DNA of 64,000 nucleotides from Altererythrobacter sp. Root672 (lineage in GTDB: Bacteria; Pseudomonadota; Alphaproteobacteria; Sphingomonadales; Sphingomonadaceae), in contig NZ_LMHH01000001.1 of the NCBI RefSeq assembly GCF_001427865.1, positions 620,001 through 684,000 of the forward strand, given 5' to 3'. The position numbers and the translations under genes are program-made. The notes under the pieces are model-generated. The model did no database searches, was not told the origin of the DNA, and worked only from the letters and a program-made list of their open reading frames with translations. This document shows positions 51,276 through 59,914 of the stretch, piece after piece; the stretch's first letter is position 1; the number at the start of each line of letters is the position of its first letter.

Positions 51276-52334
51276 TTAGCGGTTACGGCCGGTGTGGACC
51301 GTCACTTCGGCAGAGAGGCCGGCAATCAGCGGACGCGGGCTCTTGTCGTCGAGCCTGATACGGACCGGGACGCGCTGGGTCACCTTGACCCAGTTGCCGG
51401 TGGCGTTCTGCGCCGGCAGCACCGAGAACTCCGAGCCGGTTCCGGCGCCGATCGAGGCGACATGGCCTTTAAGGGTGAGATCCGGATAGGCATCGAAGCG
51501 GACTTCCGCGACCTGCCCGACGCTCATCCGGTTGAGGTCGGTCTCTTTGAAGTTCGCCTCAACGTAAGAGCTGGTGTCGGCCACGATGGTGAGCATCGGC
51601 AGGCTGGTGACGGCCTGTTGGCCGATCTGCAGCCTGTCGGCCTGCGCTACGCGGCCGGCAATCGGTGCGCGAATTTCGGTCCGGCGCAAAGCGAGGTCGG
51701 ATTCGGCGCGCCGAGCCTCGGCAGCGGCGATTTGCGGGTTCTGACCTGGAACGGCCGGACCCTGGGCCAGCTTGGCCCGCGCCTCGCGCTGATTCGCCTC
51801 AGCCAGGCGCAGCTGTTCGCGGGCTTGGGCCACAGCGTGCTGCGCGGCTTCGTAATCGGCCTTGGTGGTGAAGCCGCGCTGCCACAGCGCTTCCTGACGA
51901 TCGAGCGTGGCTTGTGCGAAAGCAATGTTCTCGCGGGCGGCAGCGATGTCGGCGCCGGAGAATTCGCTGGCATTCGCGAGGGCCGTGACGTTGGCTTGAG
52001 CCGTGGCAATCGAAGCTTCGGCTTCGGCCATCTGCAGGCGGTACGGCTCCGGATCGACGCGGAACAGCAAGTCGCCCGCCTTGACCTCCTGGCCTTCCTT
52101 CACCGCCACTTCGACGATCTTGCCGACGATTTCGGCGCTGACACCGACCATATCCTGCTTGAGGTAGGCGTTGTCAGTGGTGACCTTGCCCTGCAGGCCC
52201 TGCCAATAGACGAATGCACCGATCAGGAAAGCGAGCGGTACCACAATCATTAGGGCAATCTTGCCCCATCGCCGACGCGGCTTGGCGCTTTCGACGAGAT
52301 CGCTCTCTAGTAATTGCGGATCAGCTTCCGCCAT
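51276..52334 (-). CDS. emrA: HlyD/EmrA-type membrane fusion protein
   Basis: 352 aa. An N-terminal anchor (IALMIVVPLAFLIGAFVYW) is followed by TTDNAYLKQDMVGVSAEIVGKI (lipoyl half), a long alpha-helical hairpin (about 100-205), the return lipoyl half (IRAPIAGRVAQ) and a beta-barrel. It links EmrB to an outer-membrane channel. First gene of the emrAB operon. Confidence 0.92.
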   Translation of the reverse strand: MAEADPQLLESDLVESAKPRRRWGKIALMIVVPLAFLIGAFVYWQGLQGKVTTDNAYLKQDMVGVSAEIVGKIVEVAVKEGQEVKAGDLLFRVDPEPYRLQMAEAEASIATAQANVTALANASEFSGADIAAARENIAFAQATLDRQEALWQRGFTTKADYEAAQHAVAQAREQLRLAEANQREARAKLAQGPAVPGQNPQIAAAEARRAESDLALRRTEIRAPIAGRVAQADRLQIGQQAVTSLPMLTIVADTSSYVEANFKETDLNRMSVGQVAEVRFDAYPDLTLKGHVASIGAGTGSEFSVLPAQNATGNWVKVTQRVPVRIRLDDKSPRPLIAGLSAEVTVHTGRNR

Positions 52335-52435
52335 CGGCTTTCAACTCGCGTGTAATCGTTCGAAACGGTCAGATAGGCTAACAGGCTTTGCCTAACAACT
52401 GACAGACAGGCAAATTATTGGCAAAGGACGTCAAA

Positions 52436-52876
52436 ATGCGTGAACAGACAGGCGGTTGCCAGTGCGGACGCGTGCGTTACGCAGTCAAAGTCCACAGTGA
52501 CGAGGCCTACCTGTGCCATTGCCGCATGTGCCAACGGGCGACCGGTGGCGTGTCGATCGCCTTCAAGAACGTCGCCCAGGCCGACATCGTGTGGGAGCAT
52601 GAACCGGACTGGTATGCTTCGTCTCCCATGGCGCGGCGTCCGTTCTGTCGGGAATGCGGCACACCGCTCGGCTTTACCTACAACGAAAGCGAAAAGATGG
52701 ACCTGACGGTTGGGTCGTTCGACGACCCCACGCATTTCTACCCGACCAGCAACTTCGGCGTCGAAAGCAAGCATGCCGCCTGGGAGGACACCAGCCACCT
52801 GCCGGGCGTGAAGGTCACCGAATACGCTCCCGCGGTGAAGCGGTGGGCCGACGCCGGGCTCGAGGTGCCGGAGTGA
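52436..52876 (+). CDS. GFA-family zinc protein (second copy)
   Basis: 146 aa from the ATG at 52436, with AAAGGA at seven-base spacing; TTG 52418 is less likely. Zinc clusters CQCG, CHCRMCQ and FCRECGTPLGF identify the GFA/CENP-V fold. It overlaps the following hydrolase gene by 4 bp (GTGA). It differs clearly from the GFA protein at 30197. Confidence 0.87.
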   Translation: MREQTGGCQCGRVRYAVKVHSDEAYLCHCRMCQRATGGVSIAFKNVAQADIVWEHEPDWYASSPMARRPFCRECGTPLGFTYNESEKMDLTVGSFDDPTHFYPTSNFGVESKHAAWEDTSHLPGVKVTEYAPAVKRWADAGLEVPE

Positions 52877-53628
52877 GCGACGTCCGTACCGAGATGGTCG
52901 AAAGTTTCGACGGCGCGCCGCTGGCGGTTCACAGGCTGGGGGCGGGCAGGCCGGTGCTCATGCTGCACGGCCTGTTTTCCAGCGCGCAGATGAACTGGAT
53001 TCGCTTCGGCCACGCCGCGCGGCTGGCAGAGGCGGGGTTCGAGGCGATCATGCCGGACTTGCGCGCCCACGGCCAAAGCGCTGCGCCGCACGAGCCCTCA
53101 TCTTTTCCTCGTGACGTGCTGGTGCGGGATGTCAGGGCGGTGGTCGACGCTGCCGGCCTCGAAGACTTCGACCTCGTCGGCTTCTCGCTCGGTGCAAGGA
53201 CTGCGGCCCGGGCCGTGATCTCGGGCCTGGCGCCGCGCAAGCTGGTGCTCGCGGGCATGGGGCTGGAAGGCCTCGCCGGGTGGGAAGGGCGCGCGGCCTT
53301 CTTCATCGACGCCATCGACCGCTTTGCCGAGGTCAAGCAGGGCGATCCCGCCTACATGGCGGTGCAGTTCATGAAGACCATGAAGATCGACCGGGTCGCC
53401 GCCCGATTGCTGCTCCAGTCCGTCGACGACACGAGCAAGGAGGACCTCGTCGCGATCACCATGCCGACCCTGGTCCTGTGCGGAGACAAGGACCGCGACA
53501 ACGGCTCTCCACAAAAGTTGGCAGAGGCCTTGCCGAACGGTCGCTTCGAGGAGATTCCCGGCACGCACATGGGCTCGGTGACCGAACCCGATCTCGGCCT
53601 GGCGATTACGCGCTATCTGGCGGGTTGA
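52873..53628 (+). CDS. Alpha/beta-fold hydrolase
   Basis: 251 aa from a GTG overlapping the GFA stop. Oxyanion region LMLHGLFSSAQMNW, nucleophile Ser in VGFSLGARTA, acid in CGDKDRDNG and the His in PGTHMGSV form a complete triad. The substrate is unknown. Coupling to a GFA protein suggests that both act on related small carbonyl or ester compounds (inference). Confidence 0.87.
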   Translation: MSDVRTEMVESFDGAPLAVHRLGAGRPVLMLHGLFSSAQMNWIRFGHAARLAEAGFEAIMPDLRAHGQSAAPHEPSSFPRDVLVRDVRAVVDAAGLEDFDLVGFSLGARTAARAVISGLAPRKLVLAGMGLEGLAGWEGRAAFFIDAIDRFAEVKQGDPAYMAVQFMKTMKIDRVAARLLLQSVDDTSKEDLVAITMPTLVLCGDKDRDNGSPQKLAEALPNGRFEEIPGTHMGSVTEPDLGLAITRYLAG

Positions 53629-53695
53629 TTTGACCGCATAGCCAGTCCAGACCGGTTCCCATTGAAACTGGTTCCAGGGAATGAGGTTGGTCCGA

Positions 53696-55546
53696 ATGAA
53701 GTTCAAGGTTCTCGCATCCGCTGCCGCACTGGCGCTCGCCACCGGCCTGGCTGTCCCCGCCGTGGCGCAGGACGCTCCGGCGGGCCAGGCCGTCGCCGCT
53801 TTCCCGAAGACCCCGCAGGGCGCGGCGGACTTCCTCAAGGCGGTTGAGAAGGATCTGTTCGACTACTCGGTCGACGCGGGCCGGATGAACTGGGTCAACG
53901 CCACGTTCGTGAACTTCGACACCGACACGCTGACCGCGGCGATCAACGCGGTCGGGACGGAGAAGTCGGTCCGCTACGCGCTCGAAGCGGCGCAGTTTGC
54001 CCAGGTTCCGGGCCTCGATCCCGTGGTCGAACGCAAGCTGACCATCCTGCGCACCGGCATCGTGCTACCGGCACCGACCCGCGAAGGCGCGGCGACCGAG
54101 CTCAACGAGATCGCCACCGACCTCTCCTCGCAATATGCCAGGGGCAAGGGCACCCTGAATGGCCAGCCGATCTCGGGCTCCGATATCGAGGCCGAGATGG
54201 GCAACCTCGAGCGCACTCCGGCCGAATTCGCCGAGATGTGGACCAGCTGGCATGACAACGTCGGCGCCCCGATGCGCGACGACTACGCCCGCATGGTCAC
54301 CATCGCCAACGAAGGCGCGGAAGAGCTCGGCTTTGCCGACACCGGCGCGATGTGGCGCTCCAACTACGACATGCCGCCCGCTGAGTTCGCCGCGCTGACC
54401 GACAAGATCTGGGGCGACCTCAAGCCGCTCTACCTGGCGCTGCACACTTACGTCCGCACCAAGCTCAGTGAGAAGTACGGCGAGGCGGTGCAACCCGCCA
54501 AGGGCCCGATCCGTGCCGACCTGCTCGGCAATATGTGGGCGCAGGAGTGGGGCAACATCTACCCGATCGTGGCCCCTGCGGGTGCCGGCGACCTCGGCTA
54601 TGACCTGACCAAGCTCATCGAAGCCAAGGGCATGAACGAGCTCGACATGGTCCGCGCGGGCGAGAACTTCTTCTCCTCGCTCGGCTTCGCTGCTCTGCCG
54701 GAAACGTTCTGGGAACGCTCGCTGTTCGTGAAGCCGGCCGACCGCGAGGTGCAGTGCCACGCCAGCGCCTGGAACATCGACAACAAGGACGACCTGCGCA
54801 TCAAGATGTGCATCAAGCGCAATGGGGACGACTTCAAGGTCATCCACCACGAGCTGGGCCACAACTACTACCAGCGCGCCTACAACCAGCACGACTACCT
54901 GCACCTCAACGGCGCCAACGACGGCTTCCACGAAGCGATCGGCGACATGGTCGCGCTCTCGATCACGCCGGAATACCTGGTGCAGATCGGCCTGCTCGAC
55001 CGGGCGGATGTGCCGAGCGCGGACAAGGACATCGGCTTGCTGCTGCGCGAGGCGCTCGACAAGGTGGCGTTCCTGCCGTTCGGCCTGCTGGTCGACAAGT
55101 GGCGCTGGGGCGTGTTCGACGGCTCGATCCAGCCGGCCGACTACAACAAGGCTTGGGTCGACCTGAAGCGCGAGTACCAGGGCATTACCCCGCCGGGCGA
55201 ACGGCCCGCCAACGCCTTCGATCCGGGCGCCAAGTACCATGTCCCGGGCAACACGCCGTACATGCGCTACTTCCTCGCCCGGGTGCTGCAGTTCCAGTTC
55301 TACAAGGCTGCCTGCGACGAAGCCGGCTGGAAGGGCCCGCTGCATCGCTGCAGCTTCTACGGCAACAAGGAAGTCGGCAAGAACCTCAACGCCATGCTGG
55401 AAATGGGCGCGAGCAAGCCCTGGCCCGACGCGCTCGAGGCCTTCACCGGCACCCGCGAGATGAGCGGCAAGGCGATGGCCGAGTACTTCGCCCCGCTCAA
55501 GGCGTGGCTGGATCAGCAGAACAAGGGCAAGACTGCGGGTTGGTAG
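53696..55546 (+). CDS. M2-family zinc metallopeptidase (ACE-like peptidyl-dipeptidase)
   Basis: 616 aa from the ATG at 53696 (GAGG upstream). Signal peptide to about residue 24 (PAVA-Q), so periplasmic. The zinc site HHELGH supplies His385 and His389 with catalytic Glu386; Glu413 in GFHEAIGD, 24 residues on, is the third ligand, exactly as in angiotensin-converting enzyme. Bacterial M2 peptidases release C-terminal dipeptides. It stands alone, with a stem-loop 96 bp downstream. Confidence 0.95.
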   Translation: MKFKVLASAAALALATGLAVPAVAQDAPAGQAVAAFPKTPQGAADFLKAVEKDLFDYSVDAGRMNWVNATFVNFDTDTLTAAINAVGTEKSVRYALEAAQFAQVPGLDPVVERKLTILRTGIVLPAPTREGAATELNEIATDLSSQYARGKGTLNGQPISGSDIEAEMGNLERTPAEFAEMWTSWHDNVGAPMRDDYARMVTIANEGAEELGFADTGAMWRSNYDMPPAEFAALTDKIWGDLKPLYLALHTYVRTKLSEKYGEAVQPAKGPIRADLLGNMWAQEWGNIYPIVAPAGAGDLGYDLTKLIEAKGMNELDMVRAGENFFSSLGFAALPETFWERSLFVKPADREVQCHASAWNIDNKDDLRIKMCIKRNGDDFKVIHHELGHNYYQRAYNQHDYLHLNGANDGFHEAIGDMVALSITPEYLVQIGLLDRADVPSADKDIGLLLREALDKVAFLPFGLLVDKWRWGVFDGSIQPADYNKAWVDLKREYQGITPPGERPANAFDPGAKYHVPGNTPYMRYFLARVLQFQFYKAACDEAGWKGPLHRCSFYGNKEVGKNLNAMLEMGASKPWPDALEAFTGTREMSGKAMAEYFAPLKAWLDQQNKGKTAGW

Positions 55547-55641
55547 GGCTTGGCCGGAATTCAATAACTTATTGAATTTGAGGAAAAGTTAGATAATCCT
55601 GCGGCAGCAGCGTTTCTTTCACTGACCGCCTTTCTAAGATA

Positions 55642-55673
55642 GAGCCCCCAATCGCTGCTACGGTTGGGGGCTC
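55642..55673. terminator. Strong stem-loop between peptidase and antitoxin genes
   Basis: A perfect 10-bp stem GAGCCCCCAA / TTGGGGGCTC with a 12-base loop, between two convergent genes. No long T-run; it can serve either direction. Confidence 0.65.
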
Positions 55674-55723
55674 ACATCATTTTGGGTTACAATGCACCCT
55701 TAACGCCCGCAATTCGATGACGA

Positions 55724-56065
55724 TCAGACCGCAAGGTCGTCGAGAGAAGTGTCCAAGGCGTTCGCGAGTTTCGCCAGTGTGGCGATGGAGCCGCTTCGAC
55801 GGCCAGCCTCGATATCTGCGATCTGCACACGGTTGACGCCCGAGACTTCGGCGAGGCGCATCTGGGTGAGGCCGCGCAGGCCGCGATAGACGCGCACAGG
55901 GTTTTCCCCGGCAAACAGCCGATCGGCAAAAGCAGCGGGGATCAACTCGTCCTCGCCGGATTCGATGCGCTGCATCGCTCGGTCATAGGCGCGCAACTCG
56001 TCCAGTTCCTCAGCCGCTTCAATCAAGCGGTCATACTCGGCGCGATCGATAGTCACGGTAGCCAT
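55724..56065 (-). CDS. XRE-family antitoxin (HigA/RelB-like)
   Basis: 113 aa from the ATG at 56065 (AAGGG eight bases upstream, formed by the toxin stop region). An N-terminal helical part (MATVTIDRAEYDRLIEAAEELDEL) precedes a helix-turn-helix (LTQMRLAEVSGVNRVQIADIEAGRR) in the C-terminal half. It follows the RelE-like gene, the toxin-first order typical of HigBA-type pairs. Probably represses its own promoter through the two dyads at 56337-56371. Confidence 0.88.
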   Translation of the reverse strand: MATVTIDRAEYDRLIEAAEELDELRAYDRAMQRIESGEDELIPAAFADRLFAGENPVRVYRGLRGLTQMRLAEVSGVNRVQIADIEAGRRSGSIATLAKLANALDTSLDDLAV

Positions 56066-56076
56066 ACGTTTCACCC

Positions 56077-56346
56077 TTACTCGTAAACCGAGCCTCTCGG
56101 CCCGATCTCCAGAACAGCCAGCACATTCCCGTCATCATCCATGATGACACGCCAGTCCCCGACCCGCAGACGAACGCCCCGACGGCCCTTGAGTGCCCTC
56201 ACGTTGTTAGCCTGTGAAACGGGGTTCTCAGCATACTGCTCTATCTTGGACCTAATCAGCACCGCCACATTCGAGGGCATCCGGCGCAAGACCCGAATGG
56301 CCGAACGGGAATAGCTGATCTGCCTCACGTTTGTGATGTAGCTCAT
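56077..56346 (-). CDS. RelE/ParE-superfamily toxin
   Basis: 89 aa from the ATG at 56346 (MSYITNVRQISYSRSAIRVLRRMP). A compact RelE fold: helix with IRVLRRMPSNVAVLIRSKIEQYAENP, then LKGRRGVRLRVGDWRVIMDDDGNVLAVLEIGPRGSVYE, with Arg and Tyr residues in the usual active-site positions. Likely an mRNA interferase neutralised by the downstream XRE protein. The start codon sits inside an operator-like palindrome and has no ribosome site; a leaderless transcript is possible. Confidence 0.88.
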   Translation of the reverse strand: MSYITNVRQISYSRSAIRVLRRMPSNVAVLIRSKIEQYAENPVSQANNVRALKGRRGVRLRVGDWRVIMDDDGNVLAVLEIGPRGSVYE

Positions 56347-56353
56347 AGCTACA
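56337..56353. promoter_or_regulatory. Operator-like palindrome over the toxin start codon
   Basis: TGTAG-N7-CTACA, extended to TGTAGCT-CAT-AGCTACA, a perfect dyad whose centre is the toxin ATG (minus strand). Confidence 0.6.
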
Positions 56354-56354
56354 G

Positions 56355-56371
56355 TGTAGTCAATCGCTACA
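56355..56371. promoter_or_regulatory. Second operator-like palindrome of the toxin-antitoxin pair
   Basis: TGTAG-N7-CTACA again, 18 bp centre to centre from the first. Equal architecture and spacing suggest two antitoxin dimers bound side by side. Confidence 0.6.
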
Positions 56372-56404
56372 TTCTCGGAGGCCGACACTCCAAAGTGGAG
56401 CTAA

Positions 56405-56471
56405 ACCCGTTGCCCCCGGCAACGCTTCGCCCCATAACCGCCCACGGAGCCGCCACGCACGGCTCTGGGGC
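56405..56471. other. Palindrome-rich intergenic stretch
   Basis: Contains CGTTGCC/GGCAACG and a larger GCCCC...GGGGC stem enclosing AGCCG...CGGCT (about 56430-56470). No ORF of interest. It precedes the 141-bp element at 56472. Confidence 0.4.
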
Positions 56472-56612
56472 TTAGTAACCCCGAAACGGATCGGTTGGAC
56501 TGCACGATGCAGTCCCCACATCCTTGACCCTATGGTCGGGGAGCCTGCGACGTATGTCCAGGGCTCACCAGCCTAAAGGTCGCAGGGGCCGTTATTCGTT
56601 TCGGTTTACTAA
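56472..56612. ncRNA. Unidentified 141-bp structured element closed by a 15-bp stem
   Basis: End arms TTAGTAA-CC-CCGAAACG (56472-56488) and CGTTTCGG-T-TTACTAA (56597-56612) pair over 15 bp. Inside are a perfect hairpin GGACTGCA-CGA-TGCAGTCC (56497-56515), a short GACC/GGTC stem and CCTGCGAC...GTCGCAGG (56544-56586) with its own inner stem. The result is a multibranch fold on either strand. It may be a small RNA or a short inverted-repeat mobile element; no family recognised. Confidence 0.4.
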
Positions 56613-56690
56613 CTCCCCGATCACCAGGGATCATGGTGTGAAGTCGTAGCGGGGGCGCACCGCCATCGACTTTGCGGGAGGGACGCGAAG

Positions 56691-56909
56691 ATGGCGATGG
56701 GCGATAAGCACATCGAGACTGGAACCTTGCAGCTCGGGCACTGGGGCTTTTCGCTTGCGCTGGACGATGGCGGCGTCTGGCAGCTGGACATGGCGGTGTG
56801 GGGCGCCAGGAAATACCTGGGCCAGCGCGTCACTATCGAAGGCTTCCGGTCGGAGTTTGACCTGATCGACGTCTATCGCATCAGGCCCGGCGTAGAGCGA
56901 CTAGCCTAG
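56691..56909 (+). CDS. DUF5818-type small protein
   Basis: 72 aa with GGGAGGG eight bases before the ATG. HIETGTLQLGHWGFSLALDDGGVWQLD, then RKYLGQRVTIEGFRSEFDLIDVYRI matches DUF5818, a small beta-rich family frequent in sphingomonads; function unknown. Its stop overlaps the convergent L,D-transpeptidase stop by 4 bp. Confidence 0.8.
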   Translation: MAMGDKHIETGTLQLGHWGFSLALDDGGVWQLDMAVWGARKYLGQRVTIEGFRSEFDLIDVYRIRPGVERLA

Positions 56910-57709
56910 AAGCTGACCCGCTGCATCGCGATGCGTGAGCCCCGCAGCGGCGGGAACACGGTTTCGAGCGGCTTCTTGTCCGGCAGGACGTAGACGATGC
57001 CGCCGGTCTTCTCGAAGATCGGCTGGACGCTCTGGGCGTAGAAGTGCGCCGGCACGTTGATGCAACCGTAAGTGATGCGGTTGTCGCTCGTGGTGGGCGA
57101 GAGCAGCCTTTCCAGGCGCCGTTCCTTCTTATTGCCCGTCACCACCGCATGCAGAGCCACCGAGGTGTCGTAATCGACCCACAGGACTTTCTGGCCGGTG
57201 CTGGCCGGGCCGATACGAGCGACGAAGCGGCCGGCTGGGGTAGTCTTTTCGGCTGGGCCAAGCTCCGCGAGGGTCTTGCTGCCGACGCCGGGGGTGGAGT
57301 CGTCGCCATCGGTGATCCCGAGCAACGCCGGCGTCTCGCCGAGCGACTTGCCCTTGGCATCGTAGACGAACACCGTCGCGGCCTTCTTGTCGATGATGAT
57401 GAAGGGTAGCGAGCCGTTGTCGTTGGTGTCGATGACCCAGCGCGCAACGCGCGTGGTCGCGGCCGACGTTTCGGTCGGTGCGAAGACGGCGACCGGAGGG
57501 GTCGCGGGCTGGTTGGTGCTCGGGGTGCGCGACCTGGTCGTGGTCGAGTTGCTCCCGCTTGCTGTCGTACCCGGCTTGCTGGCCTGCGACGGCGGTTGCG
57601 GCCGCGAGGTCGCGCGTTCTGGGCCGCGCGGTTGAGCAAGGAGAGCCGGGGGAAGCGTCAGGCTTCCGGCAACGAGGACAGGCAGGATCAATCGAAAAAT
57701 TTGGCGCAT
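56906..57709 (-). CDS. L,D-transpeptidase-family protein
   Basis: 267 aa. Signal peptide (about 1-25, ending LLA-Q), a Ser/Thr/Pro-rich linker (about 28-75), then a YkuD-like domain with VALHAVVTG and the catalytic Cys in RITYGCINVPAHFY. Such enzymes make 3-3 crosslinks or attach lipoproteins to peptidoglycan. It is co-directional with, and about 90 bp downstream of, an Lpp-like lipoprotein gene, a suggestive pairing. Confidence 0.85.
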   Translation of the reverse strand: MRQIFRLILPVLVAGSLTLPPALLAQPRGPERATSRPQPPSQASKPGTTASGSNSTTTRSRTPSTNQPATPPVAVFAPTETSAATTRVARWVIDTNDNGSLPFIIIDKKAATVFVYDAKGKSLGETPALLGITDGDDSTPGVGSKTLAELGPAEKTTPAGRFVARIGPASTGQKVLWVDYDTSVALHAVVTGNKKERRLERLLSPTTSDNRITYGCINVPAHFYAQSVQPIFEKTGGIVYVLPDKKPLETVFPPLRGSRIAMQRVSF

Positions 57710-57729
57710 CAGACAGTCATTGAAAGAGA

Positions 57730-57753
57730 CCCGACCGGTTTTACCCGGTCGGG
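57730..57753 (-). terminator. Hairpin between the lipoprotein and L,D-transpeptidase genes
   Basis: CCCGACCGG and CCGGTCGGG enclose TTTTAC. Read on the minus strand it follows the lipoprotein stop; a partial terminator is plausible because only TCTCTTT follows. Confidence 0.65.
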
Positions 57754-57797
57754 CCCTTGATCTTAGAATTTAGGCATAAACTGCCGCTGAACAAGTA

Positions 57798-58094
57798 TCA
57801 GTTCCGCGGAGCTCTGGGCGGCGGAGGCGGCGGGGGCGGCGCATTGAGGCGTGCCTCAACCGCGTCGAGACGCCGGTTCGCGTTCTGTGCGGAGGTATTG
57901 GCGGCTTGCGCTTGGGAAAGCGCGGTGTTCGCCGTGTTTTCAGTTTGGACCAGTCTCGACTCCACTCCGTCGATGCGCTGGTTCACCGTCGCGATTTGTT
58001 GGTCCACATATTCCGTGGTGGCGCAACCGCCCACACCTGATGCGGACACAACAATAAGGGCGGCGGTGGCTAGTTTACCCTTCAGGTTAGTCAT
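57798..58094 (-). CDS. Lpp-like coiled-coil lipoprotein
   Basis: 98 aa. Signal with lipobox SGVGGC (Cys24), then a short TTEYVDQQIATVNQRIDGVES heptad coil continuing to about residue 83, and a Pro-rich end (NAPPPPPPPPRAPRN). Size, lipobox and a trimer-like coil resemble Braun's lipoprotein, but there is no C-terminal Lys for classical attachment. The adjacent L,D-transpeptidase suggests a related envelope-tethering role, which is inference. Confidence 0.72.
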   Translation of the reverse strand: MTNLKGKLATAALIVVSASGVGGCATTEYVDQQIATVNQRIDGVESRLVQTENTANTALSQAQAANTSAQNANRRLDAVEARLNAPPPPPPPPRAPRN

Positions 58095-58396
58095 TTAACT
58101 ATTCCCCTGCTGGAGCTTTCACCTATCACGACTCCGGAAGAGCTTATCGGTTCCCCGATTTGCTCACGGCGGTGGCGCGACTTGCACATTTCGCTTGTTA
58201 AGAATTCTAGGGAATAGGGGGAAACCCGAAGTTTGACGGGGAAATTCTGTGGTTCGTTCAGAAATAGGGATTAAGCGAGCCAATCACGGCCAATCGAGCA
58301 AATTGGACGACGAATTTCGTCTCATTTGATCTTGGCCGACCAGAAAAACCCCTGAACCGATCGCGCTGCCGGTTCTTTTCTCGGAGCAGAAAAGGA
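58095..58396. other. Gene-free interval between lipoprotein and ribosomal operon
   Basis: About 300 bp without an ORF of interest. It should carry the lipoprotein promoter (AT-richer around 58185-58265) and contains a GACGAA-T-TTCGTC palindrome near 58309-58321. Confidence 0.5.
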
Positions 58397-58428
58397 GAAG
58401 GGCGCGGTCCTTTCGAACCGCGCCCTTC
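58397..58428 (-). terminator. Terminator of the rpsF-rpsR-rplI operon
   Basis: A stem of about 12 bp, GAAGGGCGCGGT with ACCGCGCCCTTC, followed on the minus strand by TCCTTTT, 26 bp after the rplI stop. Confidence 0.88.
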
Positions 58429-58453
58429 ACTTTGTTCTTTTATTTGAAGGCGA

Positions 58454-59065
58454 TCAGCCCTCGGTAGCTTCGTCGCCGGCTTCCGCGTCTTCGACCGGGG
58501 GAAGTTCACCCGGTTCGAGGCTCGGATCGAGGGCTTCGGTGAAGCCTTCGGTCTCGCTGCGGTCGTCTTCGGCGATCTGGCCGATCACGTCGACGCCCTG
58601 GCGCTGCAGTTCGGCCTCGTCGTCCGAGCGGGCCACATTGGCCTTCACGGTGACTTGGACTTCCGGGTGCAGAGCGACGCGGACGTCGAACAGGCCGATC
58701 GTCTTGATCGGACGCTCGAGGATGATCTGCGCCTTGTTGACGTTGTGGCCGAGAGCCTTGAGCGCATCAGCGACGTCGCGAACGCTGACCGAGCCGTAAA
58801 GCTGGCCGGAGTTCGACGAGGCGCGGATCAGCACGAATTCGGCGCCGTCAACGGTCGCACCCGACTTGGCGGCTTCGTCGCGACGTTGGGCGTTCTCGGT
58901 TTCGAGACGCTCGCGGTTGGCTTCGAAAACCTTGCGGTTGCCTTCGTTGGCGCGGAGCGCCTTCTTGTTCGGCAGCAGGAAGTTGCGGGCGTAGCCGTCC
59001 TTGACGGTTACGACGTCGCCGATCGTGCCGAGCTTCTCGATACGTTCGAGCAGGATGATTTGCAT
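58454..59065 (-). CDS. rplI: 50S ribosomal protein L9
   Basis: 203 aa. N-terminal L9 domain ([36 protein letters not shown]), a long connecting helix and the C-terminal rRNA-binding domain ([14 protein letters not shown]). An acidic tail of about 50 residues ([22 protein letters not shown]) extends past the usual 150-aa length, as in many alphaproteobacteria. Confidence 0.97.
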   Translation of the reverse strand: MQIILLERIEKLGTIGDVVTVKDGYARNFLLPNKKALRANEGNRKVFEANRERLETENAQRRDEAAKSGATVDGAEFVLIRASSNSGQLYGSVSVRDVADALKALGHNVNKAQIILERPIKTIGLFDVRVALHPEVQVTVKANVARSDDEAELQRQGVDVIGQIAEDDRSETEGFTEALDPSLEPGELPPVEDAEAGDEATEG

Positions 59066-59078
59066 CGGTCTGCCCTCC

Positions 59079-59303
59079 TTACTTCACGATGTAGGGAAGA
59101 AGGCCGAGGTGACGCGCGCGCTTGATCGCACGGGCCAGCTCACGCTGCTTCTTGCCGGAAACGGCGGTGATGCGGCTCGGGACAATCTTGCCACGCTCGG
59201 ACATGAAGCCCTGCAGCAGACGCGTGTCCTTGAAGTCGATGACCGGAGCATCCTTGACCGAGAACGGGCAGGACTTGCGGCGGCGGAAAAACGGACGTGC
59301 CAT
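59079..59303 (-). CDS. rpsR: 30S ribosomal protein S18
   Basis: 74 aa. [15 protein letters not shown], then [50 protein letters not shown] is canonical. The single CPF cysteine is one half of a former zinc site. Start overlaps the rpsF stop (TGATG). Confidence 0.97.
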   Translation of the reverse strand: MARPFFRRRKSCPFSVKDAPVIDFKDTRLLQGFMSERGKIVPSRITAVSGKKQRELARAIKRARHLGLLPYIVK

Positions 59304-59668
59304 CAGATGCGCTCCCCATCACGTTCGCGACGCTTACGATCGCGCTCGTTCTTGCGCATCTGCGCAGACGGACCTTCTTCATGCTTGTCGACGGAGACGG
59401 TGAGCCAACGGATCACGTCTTCGTTGATGCGGTTCTGGCGCTCGAGCTCGGCCACGACGGGGCCCGGGCACTCGAGGTTCAGGAGCACGAAGTGCGCCTT
59501 GCGGTTGCGATCAATCTTGTAGGCGAGGCTCTTGAGGCCCCAGGTTTCGGTCTTGGAAACCTTGCCGCCGCCCTGTTCCACGATTTCCGTGATGTTGGCG
59601 GCGAGCGCGTCAACCTGAGCTTGGCTCAAGTCCTGGCGCGCGAGAAAGACATGCTCGTACAGCGGCAT
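59303..59668 (-). CDS. rpsF: 30S ribosomal protein S6
   Basis: 121 aa from the ATG at 59668; the ORF extends upstream without family similarity. [46 protein letters not shown] and the basic/acidic tail ([16 protein letters not shown]) are typical. First gene of rpsF-rpsR-rplI. Confidence 0.97.
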   Translation of the reverse strand: MPLYEHVFLARQDLSQAQVDALAANITEIVEQGGGKVSKTETWGLKSLAYKIDRNRKAHFVLLNLECPGPVVAELERQNRINEDVIRWLTVSVDKHEEGPSAQMRKNERDRKRRERDGERI

Positions 59669-59914
59669 GTTCGCGTTCCTTTCATTTCTGCCGATCGCTG
59701 GCTTGTCCACCCGAATGGTGGGGCCCCTCCGGCTTTCTTGGGGTTTCCTGGCAGTCACGACCGCCGAGGAAGGCGGGCACATACAGCTTTACGGCTGGAA
59801 TGCAAGCGATCGGAGGGCGGTGGGGGACATCTTCGCGAAAATTGCCCGTGTCGTTGATTGGGGCTTTACAGATGCGAATGGTTCGCAATAGCATGCGATC
59901 AGAAGGAGCCTGAC

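Noticed and set aside
54065-55564. 499-aa minus-strand ORF opposite the M2 peptidase
   Set aside because: The plus-strand frame has a complete M2 active site; the opposite frame has no recognisable features.
56472-56612. 6S RNA or tmRNA identity for the structured element
   Set aside because: The fold is multibranched with a 15-bp closing stem, lacks the long interrupted rod of 6S, has no tmRNA tag-like ORF or tRNA-like end, and is not next to ygfA/zapA.
56472-56612. Integron attC site
   Set aside because: The end arms do not contain the GTTRRRY/RYYYAAC cores and no integrase is nearby.
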